From contig CANEAY010000005.1 in the NCBI GenBank assembly GCA_947425785.1, forward strand, positions 56,739-120,738: a stretch of 64,000 nucleotides of DNA, given 5' to 3'. The notes under the pieces were generated by a model, which saw only the letters and a program-made list of their open reading frames with translations, did no database searches and was not told where the DNA came from. Of this stretch, positions 55,574 to 64,000 are shown one piece after another. The stretch comes from an uncultured Pseudoflavonifractor sp. (lineage in GTDB: Bacteria; Bacillota; Clostridia; Oscillospirales; Oscillospiraceae). The translations under genes were made by a program, and so were the position numbers. How positions within the stretch are numbered: the stretch's first letter is position 1; every line of letters begins with the position of its first letter.

Positions 55574-56764
55574 TTATCGATTCAGAAAACGTTCCAGCCG
55601 ATCCAGGCCCTCCCGGATATTTTCCATAGAGGCGGCGTAGGACCAGCGAATAAAGCCGGGCGCTTCAAAGCCTTCTCCCGGAACAACTGCCACCAACCCC
55701 TGCTTGAGGAAAGCGGTGGCAAAGTCATCGCCGCTTTGGATGAGTGCGCCGCCGATGGTCTTCCCGATGAGCTTTTCAATGTTCATCATCACGTAGAAGG
55801 CGCCCTCAGGCTTGATACAGCTTACGTCCTTCATGGTGTTCATCCGCTCCACCATGTAGTTGCGCCGCTCCTCAAAGGCCACTTTCATCGCCGCCACCTC
55901 TTCCTGGGAGGCGGTGAGCGCGGTGAGAGCCGCTTTCTGGGAGACGGCACAGGGGGAACCGGTAGAGTGGCTGACGAAATTTGCCATGGCCTTGGCCACC
56001 TCCGGCTGGGCCAGGGCATAACCGATGCGCCAACCGGTCATAGCATAGGACTTGGAGACACCGTTGATAAGAATGGTGTGCTCCTTGACCTCCTGTCCCA
56101 GGGCGGCGATGCTGGTGAAGGGCTTTCCGTCGTAGATGAGATTGCAGTAGATCTCATCGGAGATAATGTAGAGATCGTGCTTGACGCACACATCGGCCAG
56201 GGCCTTGAGCTGGGCGGCGTCATAGACCATGCCTGTGGGATTGGAGGGATTGTTGAGGATGATAGCCTTGGTCTTGGGGGTGATGGCTCCCTCCAGCTTC
56301 TGGGGGGAGAGCTTGAAATCCTCCGCCTCGGTGGCGTTCACCGTTACCGGAGTGCCCCCAACCATGCGGATGAGCTCATAATAGCTCACCCAAGCGGGAG
56401 TGGGCAGGATGACCTCGTCCCCCGGATTCACCAGGGCCCGGAGAGCCAGATAGACCATATGCTTGGCGCCGCTGGAGACCACCACCTGACTGGGGGCATA
56501 CTCCACTCCGCAGTCGGCCTTCATCCGCGCACAGATAGCCTCCTTCAGGTCAAGGGCGCCGGAGGCAGGGGTGTACCGGGTATAGTTGTCCCGAATGGCT
56601 TGGAAGGCCGCCTCCTTGATATGACTGGGGGTGGGGAAATCCGGCTCGCCGGCGGCAAAGCCGATGACGTCCTGCCCCTCTGCCTTCATCTGCTTATACA
56701 GGCTGTCGATGGCCATAGTGGTAGAGGCACGCACCTGTGTGGCAATATGGGAAAGTTCTTTCAT
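55574..56764 (-). CDS. Pyridoxal phosphate-dependent aminotransferase (aspartate aminotransferase-like)
   Basis: A 396-residue fold-type I aminotransferase of the AspAT Ib group: GFAAGEPDFPTP near the N-terminus, NNPSNPTGMVYD, ISDEIYCNLIYDG and the PLP Lys in GVSKSYAMTGWRIGYA. Aspartate aminotransferase is the likeliest activity and would supply aspartate to LysC, but related enzymes use prephenate or aromatic amino acids. GGAGGG precedes the start. Confidence 0.88.
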   Translation of the reverse strand: MKELSHIATQVRASTTMAIDSLYKQMKAEGQDVIGFAAGEPDFPTPSHIKEAAFQAIRDNYTRYTPASGALDLKEAICARMKADCGVEYAPSQVVVSSGAKHMVYLALRALVNPGDEVILPTPAWVSYYELIRMVGGTPVTVNATEAEDFKLSPQKLEGAITPKTKAIILNNPSNPTGMVYDAAQLKALADVCVKHDLYIISDEIYCNLIYDGKPFTSIAALGQEVKEHTILINGVSKSYAMTGWRIGYALAQPEVAKAMANFVSHSTGSPCAVSQKAALTALTASQEEVAAMKVAFEERRNYMVERMNTMKDVSCIKPEGAFYVMMNIEKLIGKTIGGALIQSGDDFATAFLKQGLVAVVPGEGFEAPGFIRWSYAASMENIREGLDRLERFLNR

Positions 56765-56842
56765 CCGTTATCCCTCCTGAAAAAGCTGGTTCAAGTCACC
56801 GCTATTATAGGTTGGGTCACAGCAAAAATCAAGCCCATTTCC

Positions 56843-57634
56843 TCAACCTTTTTTACGGGAGTCAATATTTTTTTGATAGAGCAGGAAAAGCCCTTTTAGG
56901 AGCAGGTCGGGATCCTGCTCAATGGTGTGATGACAATAAGGCACTACCTCGCCGGCATAGCTCCCGGTGGCAATGACGGCGGCGGTGTGGCCCAGCTCCT
57001 CGTCTATCCGGGTGAGCATCCCATCCACCAGACTGGCGTTGCCGTATATGACCCCCGACTGCATGGCGTCTACTGTGTTGTGGCCAAGGAGCACGGCCGG
57101 ACGATTCAGGGAGATATGGGGCAGTTCCGCGGCCTGCCGGGACAGGGCCTCCAACCCCACCCGGACACCGGGGGCGATGACACAGCCTTCATAGACGTTC
57201 CCCCGAAGCACAGAGAAGGTGATAGCAGTGCCGAAATCCACCACGATAACAGGGCTTGGGCAGCGGTCAAACCGTTCAATGGCTCCTACGCAGTAAGCTA
57301 CGATGTCTGCCCCCAGCTGGGCGTGCATATCAGAGCGGATGTCCAGCCCTGTACGGATGCCGGTACCTACGATAAGGGGCGGTTTCCCCGTGAGCCGCTC
57401 CACCGCCCGAGCCAGGGCGGCAGTCACCGGCGGCACCACACTGGCGATGATGCCGCCCTTGATCTGCTCCGGTTCTACCTGGTGGAGCTGGAACAGGGAA
57501 AAGAGCTGGATGGCAAACTGATCCCCTGTGGCATGGGGGTCGGTGGAATAGGTGGAGCGGAGGGCCAGAGCGCCTCCCTCCTCAAAAAGGGCCAGGGTCG
57601 TAGTAGAATTTCCGATATCAGCGGTAAGGATCAT
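56843..57634 (-). CDS. coaX: Type III pantothenate kinase
   Basis: A 263-residue ASKHA-fold kinase for the first step of coenzyme A synthesis. It has DIGNSTTTLALFE (phosphate loop), VDFGTAITFSVL, IAPGVRVGLEALSRQAAELP and the C-terminal ATGSYAGEV. CoaX needs a monovalent cation and is not inhibited by CoA. AAGGAG precedes the start. No birA or tilS lies nearby. Confidence 0.94.
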   Translation of the reverse strand: MILTADIGNSTTTLALFEEGGALALRSTYSTDPHATGDQFAIQLFSLFQLHQVEPEQIKGGIIASVVPPVTAALARAVERLTGKPPLIVGTGIRTGLDIRSDMHAQLGADIVAYCVGAIERFDRCPSPVIVVDFGTAITFSVLRGNVYEGCVIAPGVRVGLEALSRQAAELPHISLNRPAVLLGHNTVDAMQSGVIYGNASLVDGMLTRIDEELGHTAAVIATGSYAGEVVPYCHHTIEQDPDLLLKGLFLLYQKNIDSRKKG

Positions 57635-57711
57635 AGTTCCAGCTCCTTTTTCTTCCTTTTGCTATACAGTATATCACTGCCGCAGACATTTCACAAGCAG
57701 AAGCGGCAGAC

Positions 57712-57747
57712 AAAAGAGAGGAGACGCAAATGCGTCTCCTCTCTTTT
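57712..57747 (-). terminator. Terminator after the zinc ribbon gene
   Basis: AAAAGAGAGGAGACGCA pairs perfectly with TGCGTCTCCTCTCTTTT around two bases; T residues follow on the minus strand. Confidence 0.88.
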
Positions 57748-57757
57748 GGGCTTTTGA

Positions 57758-58042
57758 TTACTGCTGCTCTTCCTCACGGAGCTTGGCAAAGCACTCGCTG
57801 CAGTACACAGGACGGTCAGACTTGGGCTCGAAGGGAACCTTGGCCTCACCGCCGCAGCTGGCGCAGGTGGCAGTAAAGTACTCCCGGGGGCCACGGGCGG
57901 CAGCCTTGCGGGCGTCGCGGCAGGCCTTGCAGCGCTGGGGCTCGTTCTGGAAGCCCCGCTCGGCGTAGAACTCCTGCTCACCGGCGGTGAACACGAACTC
58001 CTGCCCACATTCCTTGCATACAAGCGTCTTGTCTTCGTACAT
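57758..58042 (-). CDS. Small zinc-ribbon protein (probable zinc-binding domain, zf-trcl type)
   Basis: A 94-residue cytoplasmic protein with four CxxC pairs: CKECGQEF, CKACRDARK, CASCGGEA and CSECFAKL, enough for two zinc knuckles. The order and spacing, with FTAGEQEFYAERGF between, match the probable zinc-ribbon family widespread in Firmicutes and Chloroflexi, which has no established function. The high cysteine content and compact size suggest nucleic-acid or protein binding. It is a single-gene unit next to sigH. Confidence 0.85.
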   Translation of the reverse strand: MYEDKTLVCKECGQEFVFTAGEQEFYAERGFQNEPQRCKACRDARKAAARGPREYFTATCASCGGEAKVPFEPKSDRPVYCSECFAKLREEEQQ

Positions 58043-58191
58043 GATTTTACCCTCTCTTTGACTTTGCCCAGATCCGGATACATTCCGATTTGCGCTGGGA
58101 CAGTGTAATATTGCGCTCAGCTTCCGCTGAAGTCGCCAAATGTAATGCCTGTTCTGTTAAGTTATAAAACTCAACATAGGCAGACTGCCCA

Positions 58192-58797
58192 TTACAGGGC
58201 AAAGAAGGGCGCCGCTTTGCGCCGGATGCGCTGTACAGCGTTATCTACCGATTTGAGAGGCTTTCCAACCCTTTGGGCGATCTCGCTTTGGGAGAGGCCT
58301 GCCAAATAAAGCTCCAACACTGTTTTTTCAAATCCGGACAAAGTACCGAGCAGAGCCTTTATTCGCCCTTCCCGCTCCTCCCTTCCGATGAGAAGCTCTT
58401 CAGGTGCCTTGAGGCTGTCGGCGTCGGCGTTGTAAGTTCGTGGATCCTGGTTCCCGTCAAAGAGAGAACTGTCGAGAGAAATAGAGTGGTTCAGGGGCCG
58501 GTGCTTATCTCTTGCCGCAGTTCGTACGGCAGAGCGCAGCCGGTTGCGAATACAAATTTCCGCATAAGTACGAAATCCGGCCTCCCGATCCGACGCAAAG
58601 CTGCGAATGGCGGAGAGAAGCCCGATCATCCCTTCCTGGATCAGATCCTCACTGTCCCCTCCCGCAAGAAAATAGGGACGGGCACAGGCCCGAACCAGTT
58701 GGGTATACCTGGTAACAAGACATTCCTCCGCGCCCCGATCCCCTGCTGCCGCCATGCTGCGCAGAGTCTCATCCGATTGTTGGCTGAGAGGTTTCAT
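58192..58797 (-). CDS. sigH: RNA polymerase sigma factor SigH (Spo0H-like)
   Basis: A 201-residue sigma-70-family factor. Region 2 shows DSEDLIQEGMIGLLSAIRSF and FRTYAEICIRNRLRSAVR; region 4 shows LSGFEKTVLELYLAGLSQSEIAQRVGKPLKSVDNAVQRIRRK. Length and motifs fit SigH, which directs early sporulation and competence genes. It has its own TTGACA-TATATA promoter. The Bacillus neighbour rlmB is absent here. Confidence 0.87.
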   Translation of the reverse strand: MKPLSQQSDETLRSMAAAGDRGAEECLVTRYTQLVRACARPYFLAGGDSEDLIQEGMIGLLSAIRSFASDREAGFRTYAEICIRNRLRSAVRTAARDKHRPLNHSISLDSSLFDGNQDPRTYNADADSLKAPEELLIGREEREGRIKALLGTLSGFEKTVLELYLAGLSQSEIAQRVGKPLKSVDNAVQRIRRKAAPFFAL

Positions 58798-58816
58798 GTC
58801 ACATCGTTCCTTTACA

Positions 58817-58845
58817 TATATAACAAAAAATTACCGTTTTGTCAA
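58817..58845 (-). promoter_or_regulatory. Sigma-A promoter of sigH
   Basis: Perfect TTGACA, 17 AT-rich bases, TATATA on the minus strand, about 20 bases before the start codon. Confidence 0.7.
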
Positions 58846-58884
58846 GAAGTTATTGGTCGTTTTGCGGTCATTTGACAAATGCTG

Positions 58885-60237
58885 TCAGAGCTTTTTTATC
58901 AGATCCGCTAATGTTTCGGCTTTTGTCTGGGCAGTGTGCTCCTCTTTCGCCTCCACCATGACCCGGATAAGCGCTTCGGTGCCGGAGGGCCGCACAAGCA
59001 CGCGCCCAGTATCACTGAGCTCTGCCTCCACTTGGGCCACGGCGTCCTGGAGTGCTTGGGATCCCATGACCTCCGCCTTCTTCTCCTTGCTGCTGATGGG
59101 AACATTGATGAGCACCTGGGGACAACGCTCGCACAGGGCCGCCAGCTCGGAAGCCCGCTTACCCGACTTGTGGATGACCGCCAGGAGCTGGAGGGCGGTC
59201 AGCTCTCCATCCCCGGTGGTGGCATGGCGGCGGAAGATGGTGTGGCCCGACTGCTCGCCGCCCAGGACGAAGCCGCCCCGCTCCATCTCCTCCAGCACAT
59301 TACGATCCCCCACATCGGTGCACAGCAAGGTAAGGCCGTGCTCCTTAGCGTAAATGCGAAGGCCCAGATTACTCATAACAGTAGCTACGATGGTGTCCCC
59401 CGCCAGCTCTCCCCTGCTGCGCAGGTCGGCACCGCAGATGGCCAGAACCTGGTCTCCGTCCAGCAGGATCCCGGCGTCATCCACCGCCAGACAGCGGTCG
59501 GCGTCGCCGTCAAAGGCAATGCCCATATCGTACTTCCCCGCCGTCACCATGGCGCACAGGTGGTCGATGTGGGTGGAGCCGCAGTCCCGATTAATGTTCA
59601 CCCCGTCGGGGTCGGCGTTGATGATGTCGGTGTGGAGCTTGGGGAAACGATCAAAAAGCCGAGCAGCAGTGGCGGAAGCAGCACCGTTGGCACAGTCCAC
59701 CAGAATACGCATCCCGGCCAGGTCGGTGTCGATGGTGCTGACCAGATGCTCGATATAGGCGTCCGCCTCCTGCTGGTCAGCATAGGTCACCTTGCCGATA
59801 TCCGCCCCAATACAGAGGGAGGACTTCTTATTGAAGAGGATAATGTCCTCGATCTCGTTTTCCAGGGCGTCGGAGAGCTTGAAGCCCTGACTGTTGAATA
59901 TTTTGATGCCGTTATGCTCAAAGGGATTGTGGGAGGCGGAGATGACGATGCCCGCGTCGGCCTTGTTGGCAATGGTCAAAAAGGCCACAGCGGGAGTGGG
60001 GATGACTCCCAGGTGGAGCACATCCGCCCCGGCAGAGCACAGGCCGGCAATGAGCGCCCCCTCCAGCATATCGGAAGAAATGCGGGTATCCTTACCGATG
60101 GTAAAAAGGGGTTTCTTCTTTCCCGTGGCCGCAGAAAGCACCTGGGCTGCGGCACAGCCCACCTCGAAGGCCAGCTCGGCATTGAGGTTTTCATTTACCA
60201 CGCCGCGGATCCCGTCTGTTCCAAAAAGTTTACCCAT
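58885..60237 (-). CDS. glmM: Phosphoglucosamine mutase
   Basis: A 450-residue alpha-D-phosphohexomutase that makes glucosamine-1-phosphate for peptidoglycan. The phosphoserine loop is ISASHNPFEHNGIK (Ser102), the metal loop FDGDADRCLAVD, the sugar loop GGEQSGHTIF, and the phosphate-binding RPSGTEALIRVMVE. In Bacillus glmM follows cdaA-cdaR; here it follows ruvB by 15 bases and no diadenylate cyclase is visible. AAAGGAG precedes the start. Confidence 0.95.
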   Translation of the reverse strand: MGKLFGTDGIRGVVNENLNAELAFEVGCAAAQVLSAATGKKKPLFTIGKDTRISSDMLEGALIAGLCSAGADVLHLGVIPTPAVAFLTIANKADAGIVISASHNPFEHNGIKIFNSQGFKLSDALENEIEDIILFNKKSSLCIGADIGKVTYADQQEADAYIEHLVSTIDTDLAGMRILVDCANGAASATAARLFDRFPKLHTDIINADPDGVNINRDCGSTHIDHLCAMVTAGKYDMGIAFDGDADRCLAVDDAGILLDGDQVLAICGADLRSRGELAGDTIVATVMSNLGLRIYAKEHGLTLLCTDVGDRNVLEEMERGGFVLGGEQSGHTIFRRHATTGDGELTALQLLAVIHKSGKRASELAALCERCPQVLINVPISSKEKKAEVMGSQALQDAVAQVEAELSDTGRVLVRPSGTEALIRVMVEAKEEHTAQTKAETLADLIKKL

Positions 60238-60252
60238 AGCGCAAAGGCTCCT

Positions 60253-61299
60253 TTACAATGTGATCTGCTCCATCCCGATAAAGGGGATGCCTAAATGCTC
60301 ATAAGCCTTGGAGGTGACACAGCGCCCTCTGGGGGTACGGGTAAGGAAGCCCAACTGCATCAGATAGGGCTCATATACGTCCTCCAGGGTCACTGCCTCC
60401 TCGTTGATGGTGGCGGCCAGGGTCTCCAGGCCCACAGGGCCGCCCCGGTAGTTCTCAATGATGCTCAACAGCATCCGCCGGTCAATGGCATCCAGGCCCA
60501 GGCGGTCGATCTCCAGGGCGGTGAGGGCCTCATCGGCCACCTTCTTGGTGATGACGCCTCCCGCCTTCACCTGGGCAAAGTCCCGCACCCGGCGGAGCAT
60601 CCGGTTTGCGATGCGTGGGGTGCCCCGGCTCCGGCGGGCGATCTCCATGGCGCCATCCCCCTCAATGGGCACCTCCAGGATGTCCGCCGAGCGGGAGACG
60701 ATCTTTGCCAGCTCTTCCGGGGAGTAGAGCTCCAGCCGCAAAGTCACTCCGAACCGATCCCGCAAAGGAGCGGAGAGCTGTCCCGCCCTGGTGGTGGCCC
60801 CTACCAGGGTAAATTTGGGCAGATCCAGACGGATGGAATTGGCCGAGGGGCCCTTGCCGATGATGATATCGATGGCGTAATCCTCCATGGCGGGATAGAG
60901 GATCTCCTCCACCTGCCGGTTGAGGCGGTGGATCTCATCCACAAAGAGGATGTCATTTTCGTTAAGGTTGGTCAGTAAGGCGGCCAGGTCGCCCGGCTTT
61001 TCAATGGCGGGGCCGGAGGTGATGCGGATATTGACCCCCATCTCGTTGGCAATGATACCCGCCAGAGTGGTCTTGCCCAAGCCCGGAGGGCCGTGGAGCA
61101 GGACGTGATCCAGAGGCTCGGAACGCATCTTGGCCGCCTGGATAAAGACCTCCAGGTTTCCCTTGGCCTTCTCCTGACCGATATACTCCGCCAAGGTCTT
61201 AGGCCGCAGTGAGCCCTCATTGTCGTCCTCCCGCAGGAGAGAGGTCGCCACCAGCGGCTCTTCAGTCTCAAAGCCGGTGTCGGAAAAGTCGATACTCAA
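60253..61299 (-). CDS. ruvB: Holliday junction branch migration ATPase RuvB
   Basis: A 348-residue AAA+ motor with Walker [10 protein letters not shown], Walker [11 protein letters not shown], sensor 1 [20 protein letters not shown], sensor 2 and a C-terminal winged helix with [10 protein letters not shown]. The start is TTG at 61299, seven bases after AGGAAG. RuvC and RuvA lie just upstream, giving the full RuvABC resolvasome. Confidence 0.95.
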   Translation of the reverse strand: MSIDFSDTGFETEEPLVATSLLREDDNEGSLRPKTLAEYIGQEKAKGNLEVFIQAAKMRSEPLDHVLLHGPPGLGKTTLAGIIANEMGVNIRITSGPAIEKPGDLAALLTNLNENDILFVDEIHRLNRQVEEILYPAMEDYAIDIIIGKGPSANSIRLDLPKFTLVGATTRAGQLSAPLRDRFGVTLRLELYSPEELAKIVSRSADILEVPIEGDGAMEIARRSRGTPRIANRMLRRVRDFAQVKAGGVITKKVADEALTALEIDRLGLDAIDRRMLLSIIENYRGGPVGLETLAATINEEAVTLEDVYEPYLMQLGFLTRTPRGRCVTSKAYEHLGIPFIGMEQITL

Positions 61300-61311
61300 G
61301 TGCTCACTTCC

Positions 61312-61917
61312 TTACTTCATCATCTTTTTCAGGGCTTCCTTGATGATCTGCTCCAGGGTAAGGCTTTCCAGGTCGATGCCCTTCAGGGCCAAGCCAATCT
61401 CGCTCTGGCTGTAACCCAGCACCGCCAGTGCGGCGCTGGCCTCGCTGACCTTGTTCTCCGGGATAAGGGTGACCCCGGTACCGCCGTAGCTCTCCCCCGC
61501 CATGCTCTCCAGCTGGCCCTTGGCCAACTTGTCCTTCAGCTCCAGGATGATACGCTGGGCGATCTTCTTGCCGATGCCGGGCGCGGCGGTGAGCACTTTC
61601 TCGTCTCCGGTGATGATGGCCAGAGCCAGCCGATCGGGGGGCGTGGAGGAGAGGATGGACAGGGCCGCCTTGGGCCCCACGCCGGAGATGCCGATGAGCA
61701 TCTTGTAGCAGTTGAGCTCCTCCTCCGTGGCGAAGCCGTACAGCTCCATGGCGTCCTCCCGGACGTTCAGATAGGTATAGAGCTTTCCCGGCTTGCCCAC
61801 AGTAAGGGCGGCCAGGGTCACATTAGTGGTGCGGCAGGCATAGCCAACGCCGCCGCAGTCAATGACCGCCAGATAGGGGGCCAGATGGGCGACCGTTCCG
61901 CTGACATAGTAAAACAT
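61312..61917 (-). CDS. ruvA: Holliday junction branch migration protein RuvA
   Basis: A 201-residue RuvA with an N-terminal OB fold (MFYYVSGTVAHLAP, with VGYAC), two helix-hairpin-helix motifs (ISGVGPKAALSIL and APGIGKKIAQRI) and a C-terminal RuvB-contact domain (ASAALAVLGYSQSEI). It clamps the four-way junction and loads RuvB. It lies 11 bases after ruvC and 12 before ruvB. Confidence 0.95.
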   Translation of the reverse strand: MFYYVSGTVAHLAPYLAVIDCGGVGYACRTTNVTLAALTVGKPGKLYTYLNVREDAMELYGFATEEELNCYKMLIGISGVGPKAALSILSSTPPDRLALAIITGDEKVLTAAPGIGKKIAQRIILELKDKLAKGQLESMAGESYGGTGVTLIPENKVSEASAALAVLGYSQSEIGLALKGIDLESLTLEQIIKEALKKMMK

Positions 61918-61928
61918 ATCCTTCTCTC

Positions 61929-62468
61929 CTATTTACTGGGATGCTTGACCGCGTACCGGCCGCTGCCCGGTCTCGCCGCGCCGGGGGCCTGGAGCCGGGA
62001 GGTATACGAGCGGGCGTGACACAGGGCGATAGCCACCGCGTCGGCGGCATCGTCAGGCTTGGGGACGGTCTTCAGCTCCAAAAGCCGCTTGACCATATCC
62101 ATGACCTGCCGCTTCTCCGCCTTGCCGTAGCCTGTCACCGCCAGCTTCACCTCGGAAGGGCTGTACTCGAAGATGGGCACTCCCGCCCGTTCCGCGGCGG
62201 CCAGGATGACCCCCCGGGCCTGGGCCACACCGATGCCGGTGGTGACGTTGTTGGTAAAGAACAGCTCTTCAATGGCCATAGCGTCGGGCCGGAATGTGTC
62301 GAAAAGCTGTGCCATGTCATTTTCGATCTGGAGCAAGCGGGTGGGCAGCGGCAGCCCCGCCTGGGTGGTAACTGCTCCGCAAGAGAGGAGCTTCTGCTTC
62401 CCCTTCTCAGAGGCCAGCACTCCGAAGCCTACAATGGCAAAGCCGGGGTCGATGCCCAGGATGACCAT
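61929..62468 (-). CDS. ruvC: Crossover junction endodeoxyribonuclease RuvC
   Basis: A 179-residue resolvase of the RNase H fold. The acidic residues are Asp in LGIDPGFAIVG, Glu in AIEELFF and the Asp pair in KPDDAADAVAIALCHA. It cleaves junctions bound by RuvAB. Most Bacilli use RecU instead, so RuvC is consistent with a Clostridia host. GAGGAGGGG precedes the start. It leads ruvC-ruvA-ruvB-glmM. Confidence 0.95.
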   Translation of the reverse strand: MVILGIDPGFAIVGFGVLASEKGKQKLLSCGAVTTQAGLPLPTRLLQIENDMAQLFDTFRPDAMAIEELFFTNNVTTGIGVAQARGVILAAAERAGVPIFEYSPSEVKLAVTGYGKAEKRQVMDMVKRLLELKTVPKPDDAADAVAIALCHARSYTSRLQAPGAARPGSGRYAVKHPSK

Positions 62469-62583
62469 GTGCCGCTCCCCTCCTCACGCAAGACGATATT
62501 TTTCTAATTTTACCATCATTACTGCCGAAACGCAACAAAAAAGAGGCGGCGGCCAGGCCCTATAAGATTTGAGGGACACCTGC

Positions 62584-62612
62584 TTGACAGATCGAATAAT
62601 ATGGAGTACAAT
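62584..62612 (+). promoter_or_regulatory. Sigma-A promoter of the riboswitch-CDF unit
   Basis: Perfect TTGACA and TACAAT with 17-base spacing, 63 bases before the NiCo aptamer. Confidence 0.78.
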
Positions 62613-62675
62613 TAAAAAACTCTTTGCACTGCATTACATTCTGTATTGAGTATGGAATGCGAGATCAACAGTACA

Positions 62676-62763
62676 AACTGAGCAGGCAATGACTTGGCAG
62701 TCATGGGCCGGGCCGCTGAACAGTGGCAGCAGACAGCACGCTTGGTGCATCTGTGGGACAGTT
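62676..62763 (+). promoter_or_regulatory. NiCo (czcD) riboswitch aptamer
   Basis: The 88-base element begins AACTGAGCAGGCAATGAC and ends CATCTGTGGGACAGTT. The paired ends (AACTG/CAGTT), GAGCAGGCAA, GCCGGGC, GGCAGCAGACAG and GGGACAG segments match the four-helix NiCo riboswitch that binds cobalt and nickel cooperatively. It precedes a cation diffusion facilitator, the usual partner. Recognition is from motif memory and hand pairing. Confidence 0.85.
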
Positions 62764-62792
62764 GTATGTTCCATGGATGTATTTTTTTACAC
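62754..62792 (+). terminator. Terminator of the riboswitch expression platform
   Basis: TGGGACA (within the aptamer's last conserved segment) can pair with TGTTCCA around GTTGTA; a TTTTTTT run lies eight bases further on. Aptamer folding and this hairpin compete, so metal binding should favour readthrough. Confidence 0.5.
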
Positions 62793-62875
62793 TTTTGTGG
62801 GACAGATCACTCCAGGTTGGTGCAATAAGAGTAACCATCAATACTGCCCACGCGGCAGAAAAGGAGGATCATTCT

Positions 62876-63811
62876 ATGACAGCCAACAAAGAAAACCCGA
62901 AAGGAAATATCCCGCCGAAAGCAGCGATCAGCGAAAGCGCCATCGTGCAGCGTATCTCCCTGGTTGGGATCGTAGGAAATGTGGTCTTGTCTGCTTTTAA
63001 GCTGTTTGCCGGGATCATAGGCAACTCTGGAGCGATGATATCTGACGCGATCCACTCCAGTTCCGATGTCATGGCGACATTCATCGCATTTTTGGGCGTC
63101 CACCTATCCAAAAAGTCAGCAGACAAAGAGCACCCCTATGGTCATGAGCGATTTGAGTGCGTCGCTTCGTTACTGCTGGGGACGATCCTGCTGGTCACCG
63201 GATTCGGGATCGGAAAGGCAGGGCTTGAAAAAATTTTCACGAACAATTACGAGGCACTTCCCATCCCCAGTGCGATCGCCCTGGCCGCCGCAATTATCTC
63301 TATTGTTTCAAAAGAGGCCATGTACTGGTATACCCGTTACTATGCGAAGCTGATCAATTCCACAGCGTTCATGGCCGACGCCTGGCACCATCGTTCGGAC
63401 GCCTTTTCTTCCATCGGATCGCTTATCGGCATTGCCGGTGCGATGCTGGGCTTCCCTGTCATGGATGCTGTGGCCAGTGTTATCATCTGTCTCTTCATAC
63501 TAAAAGTCGCCTTTGACATTACGAAGGATGCTTTTTCTAAAATGTTGGATACCTCTTGCGGCGCAGATTACGAAAAAACGCTTACAGAATACATTTTGAA
63601 CCAGGATGATGTAAAAAGTGTAGACGTCCTCCATTCCCGAATGTTTGGGAACAAGGTCTATATTGATTTGGAAATTTCCGTCGATGGCAATAAGCCCTTA
63701 TGGGAAGCTCACGAAGTGGCTGAACGGGTTCACAAGAATGTGGAACAGCGTTTTCCGGACATCAAACATATTATGATCCATGTAAATCCAGTCGATTGTA
63801 CCGCTCATTGA
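62876..63811 (+). CDS. Cation diffusion facilitator, probable cobalt/nickel exporter
   Basis: A 311-residue CDF transporter with six membrane helices. The metal-site pairs are DAIHSSSD (Asp57, His60, Asp64) in helix 2 and DAWHHRSD (Asp168, His171, Asp175) in helix 5; YGHERFE and a C-terminal cytoplasmic domain (QDDVKSVDVLHSRMFGNKVYIDLEI) are typical. The NiCo riboswitch upstream points to Co/Ni export rather than zinc. The ATG at 62876 follows AAAGGAGG; an earlier in-frame ATG lies inside the aptamer. The gene is more AT-rich than its neighbours. Confidence 0.9.
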   Translation: MTANKENPKGNIPPKAAISESAIVQRISLVGIVGNVVLSAFKLFAGIIGNSGAMISDAIHSSSDVMATFIAFLGVHLSKKSADKEHPYGHERFECVASLLLGTILLVTGFGIGKAGLEKIFTNNYEALPIPSAIALAAAIISIVSKEAMYWYTRYYAKLINSTAFMADAWHHRSDAFSSIGSLIGIAGAMLGFPVMDAVASVIICLFILKVAFDITKDAFSKMLDTSCGADYEKTLTEYILNQDDVKSVDVLHSRMFGNKVYIDLEISVDGNKPLWEAHEVAERVHKNVEQRFPDIKHIMIHVNPVDCTAH

Positions 63812-63851
63812 ACAGCAAGCCATACCCTACCAATATATTCTAAATTAAATC

Positions 63852-63891
63852 AAAAAACGCCATGGGAAATTTATTCCCATGGCGTTTTTGT
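63852..63891. terminator. Terminator after the CDF gene
   Basis: AAAAACGCCATGGGAA pairs with TTCCCATGGCGTTTTT around a short loop. From here to the window end I see no gene; a minus-strand frame ending MKQNPLNTMPNNEWE has a stop only a few codons upstream. Confidence 0.88.
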
Positions 63892-64000
63892 TATTTGAAA
63901 GGACTATTATCCCGCTCTCCAGCGAAAGCTTCTCTTTATTCCCACTCGTTGTTGGGCATCGTGTTTAACGGATTTTGCTTCATAAATTTGATACCTCATT

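Noticed and set aside
62723..62875. N-terminal extension of the CDF transporter from an earlier ATG
   Set aside because: That ATG lies inside the NiCo aptamer, and the extension is not CDF-like; AAAGGAGG marks the start at 62876.
63893..64000. C-terminus of a minus-strand gene ending MKQNPLNTMPNNEWE
   Set aside because: A TGA lies in frame only a few codons upstream. A selenocysteine reading cannot be tested because the window ends.

Overview
The window is a GC-rich, gene-dense chromosomal segment of a spore-forming Clostridia, most likely an Oscillospiraceae (Flavonifractor/Intestinimonas-like) bacterium. The evidence is the spore genes (fused cotJA-cotJB, cotJC, cwlD, yunB, spoIIM, spoIID, sigH), the DapL variant of lysine synthesis, a Firmicute-type 6S RNA, a tyrosyl T-box and strong ribosome binding sites. 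The assignment is inferred from gene content. Almost everything is core metabolism and information processing. I see no prophage, CRISPR array or intact insertion sequence.

Layout. 1-3.9 kb: two half-length TSUP permease genes, tcdA, a parvulin foldase, a 6S RNA and a DUF1292 gene. 4-10 kb: a class A PBP, then ACT regulator-hom-lysC. 10-16 kb: a SUFU-domain gene, glnA with a structured leader and an ANTAR regulator, dapF-dapL, and the cotJ locus. 16-22.7 kb: cwlD, a GNAT, radA, a XerC-like recombinase, an amidase, and rex coupled to an S-layer-homology gene. 22.8-31.9 kb: a minus-strand run murD, three M42 peptidases, a methionine-gamma-lyase family gene, yunB, vanZ, ligA. 32-37.5 kb: rnpB, yebC, nif3-trmK, DUF1858, spoIIM-xerD, TIGR04086 gene. 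37.6-42.1 kb: yajC, tgt, TfoX_C gene, queA, spoIID. 42.3-45.1 kb: asd-dapA-dapB. 45-52 kb: an AI-2E family permease, T-box/tyrS, methyltransferase, ArsC-like gene, glnS, threonine aldolase. 52-58.8 kb: purB-pfkA-fba, aminotransferase, coaX, zinc ribbon gene, sigH. 58.9-62.5 kb: ruvC-ruvA-ruvB-glmM. 62.6-63.8 kb: an apparent NiCo riboswitch controlling a cation diffusion facilitator.

How the genes fit together. LysC, Asd, DapA, DapB, DapL and DapF form an unbroken aspartate-to-meso-diaminopimelate route, which feeds cell-wall synthesis together with GlmM, MurD and the PBP; Hom diverts semialdehyde to threonine and methionine. RNA-level control recurs: glnA leader plus ANTAR protein, tyrS T-box, a terminator hairpin in the asd leader, and the NiCo riboswitch.

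The observations most worth checking are the CotJA-CotJB fusion, the NiCo riboswitch with its overlapping terminator, the glnA leader, the Rex-like site on the rex promoter with rex coupled to an SLH gene, and three abutting M42 peptidase genes.
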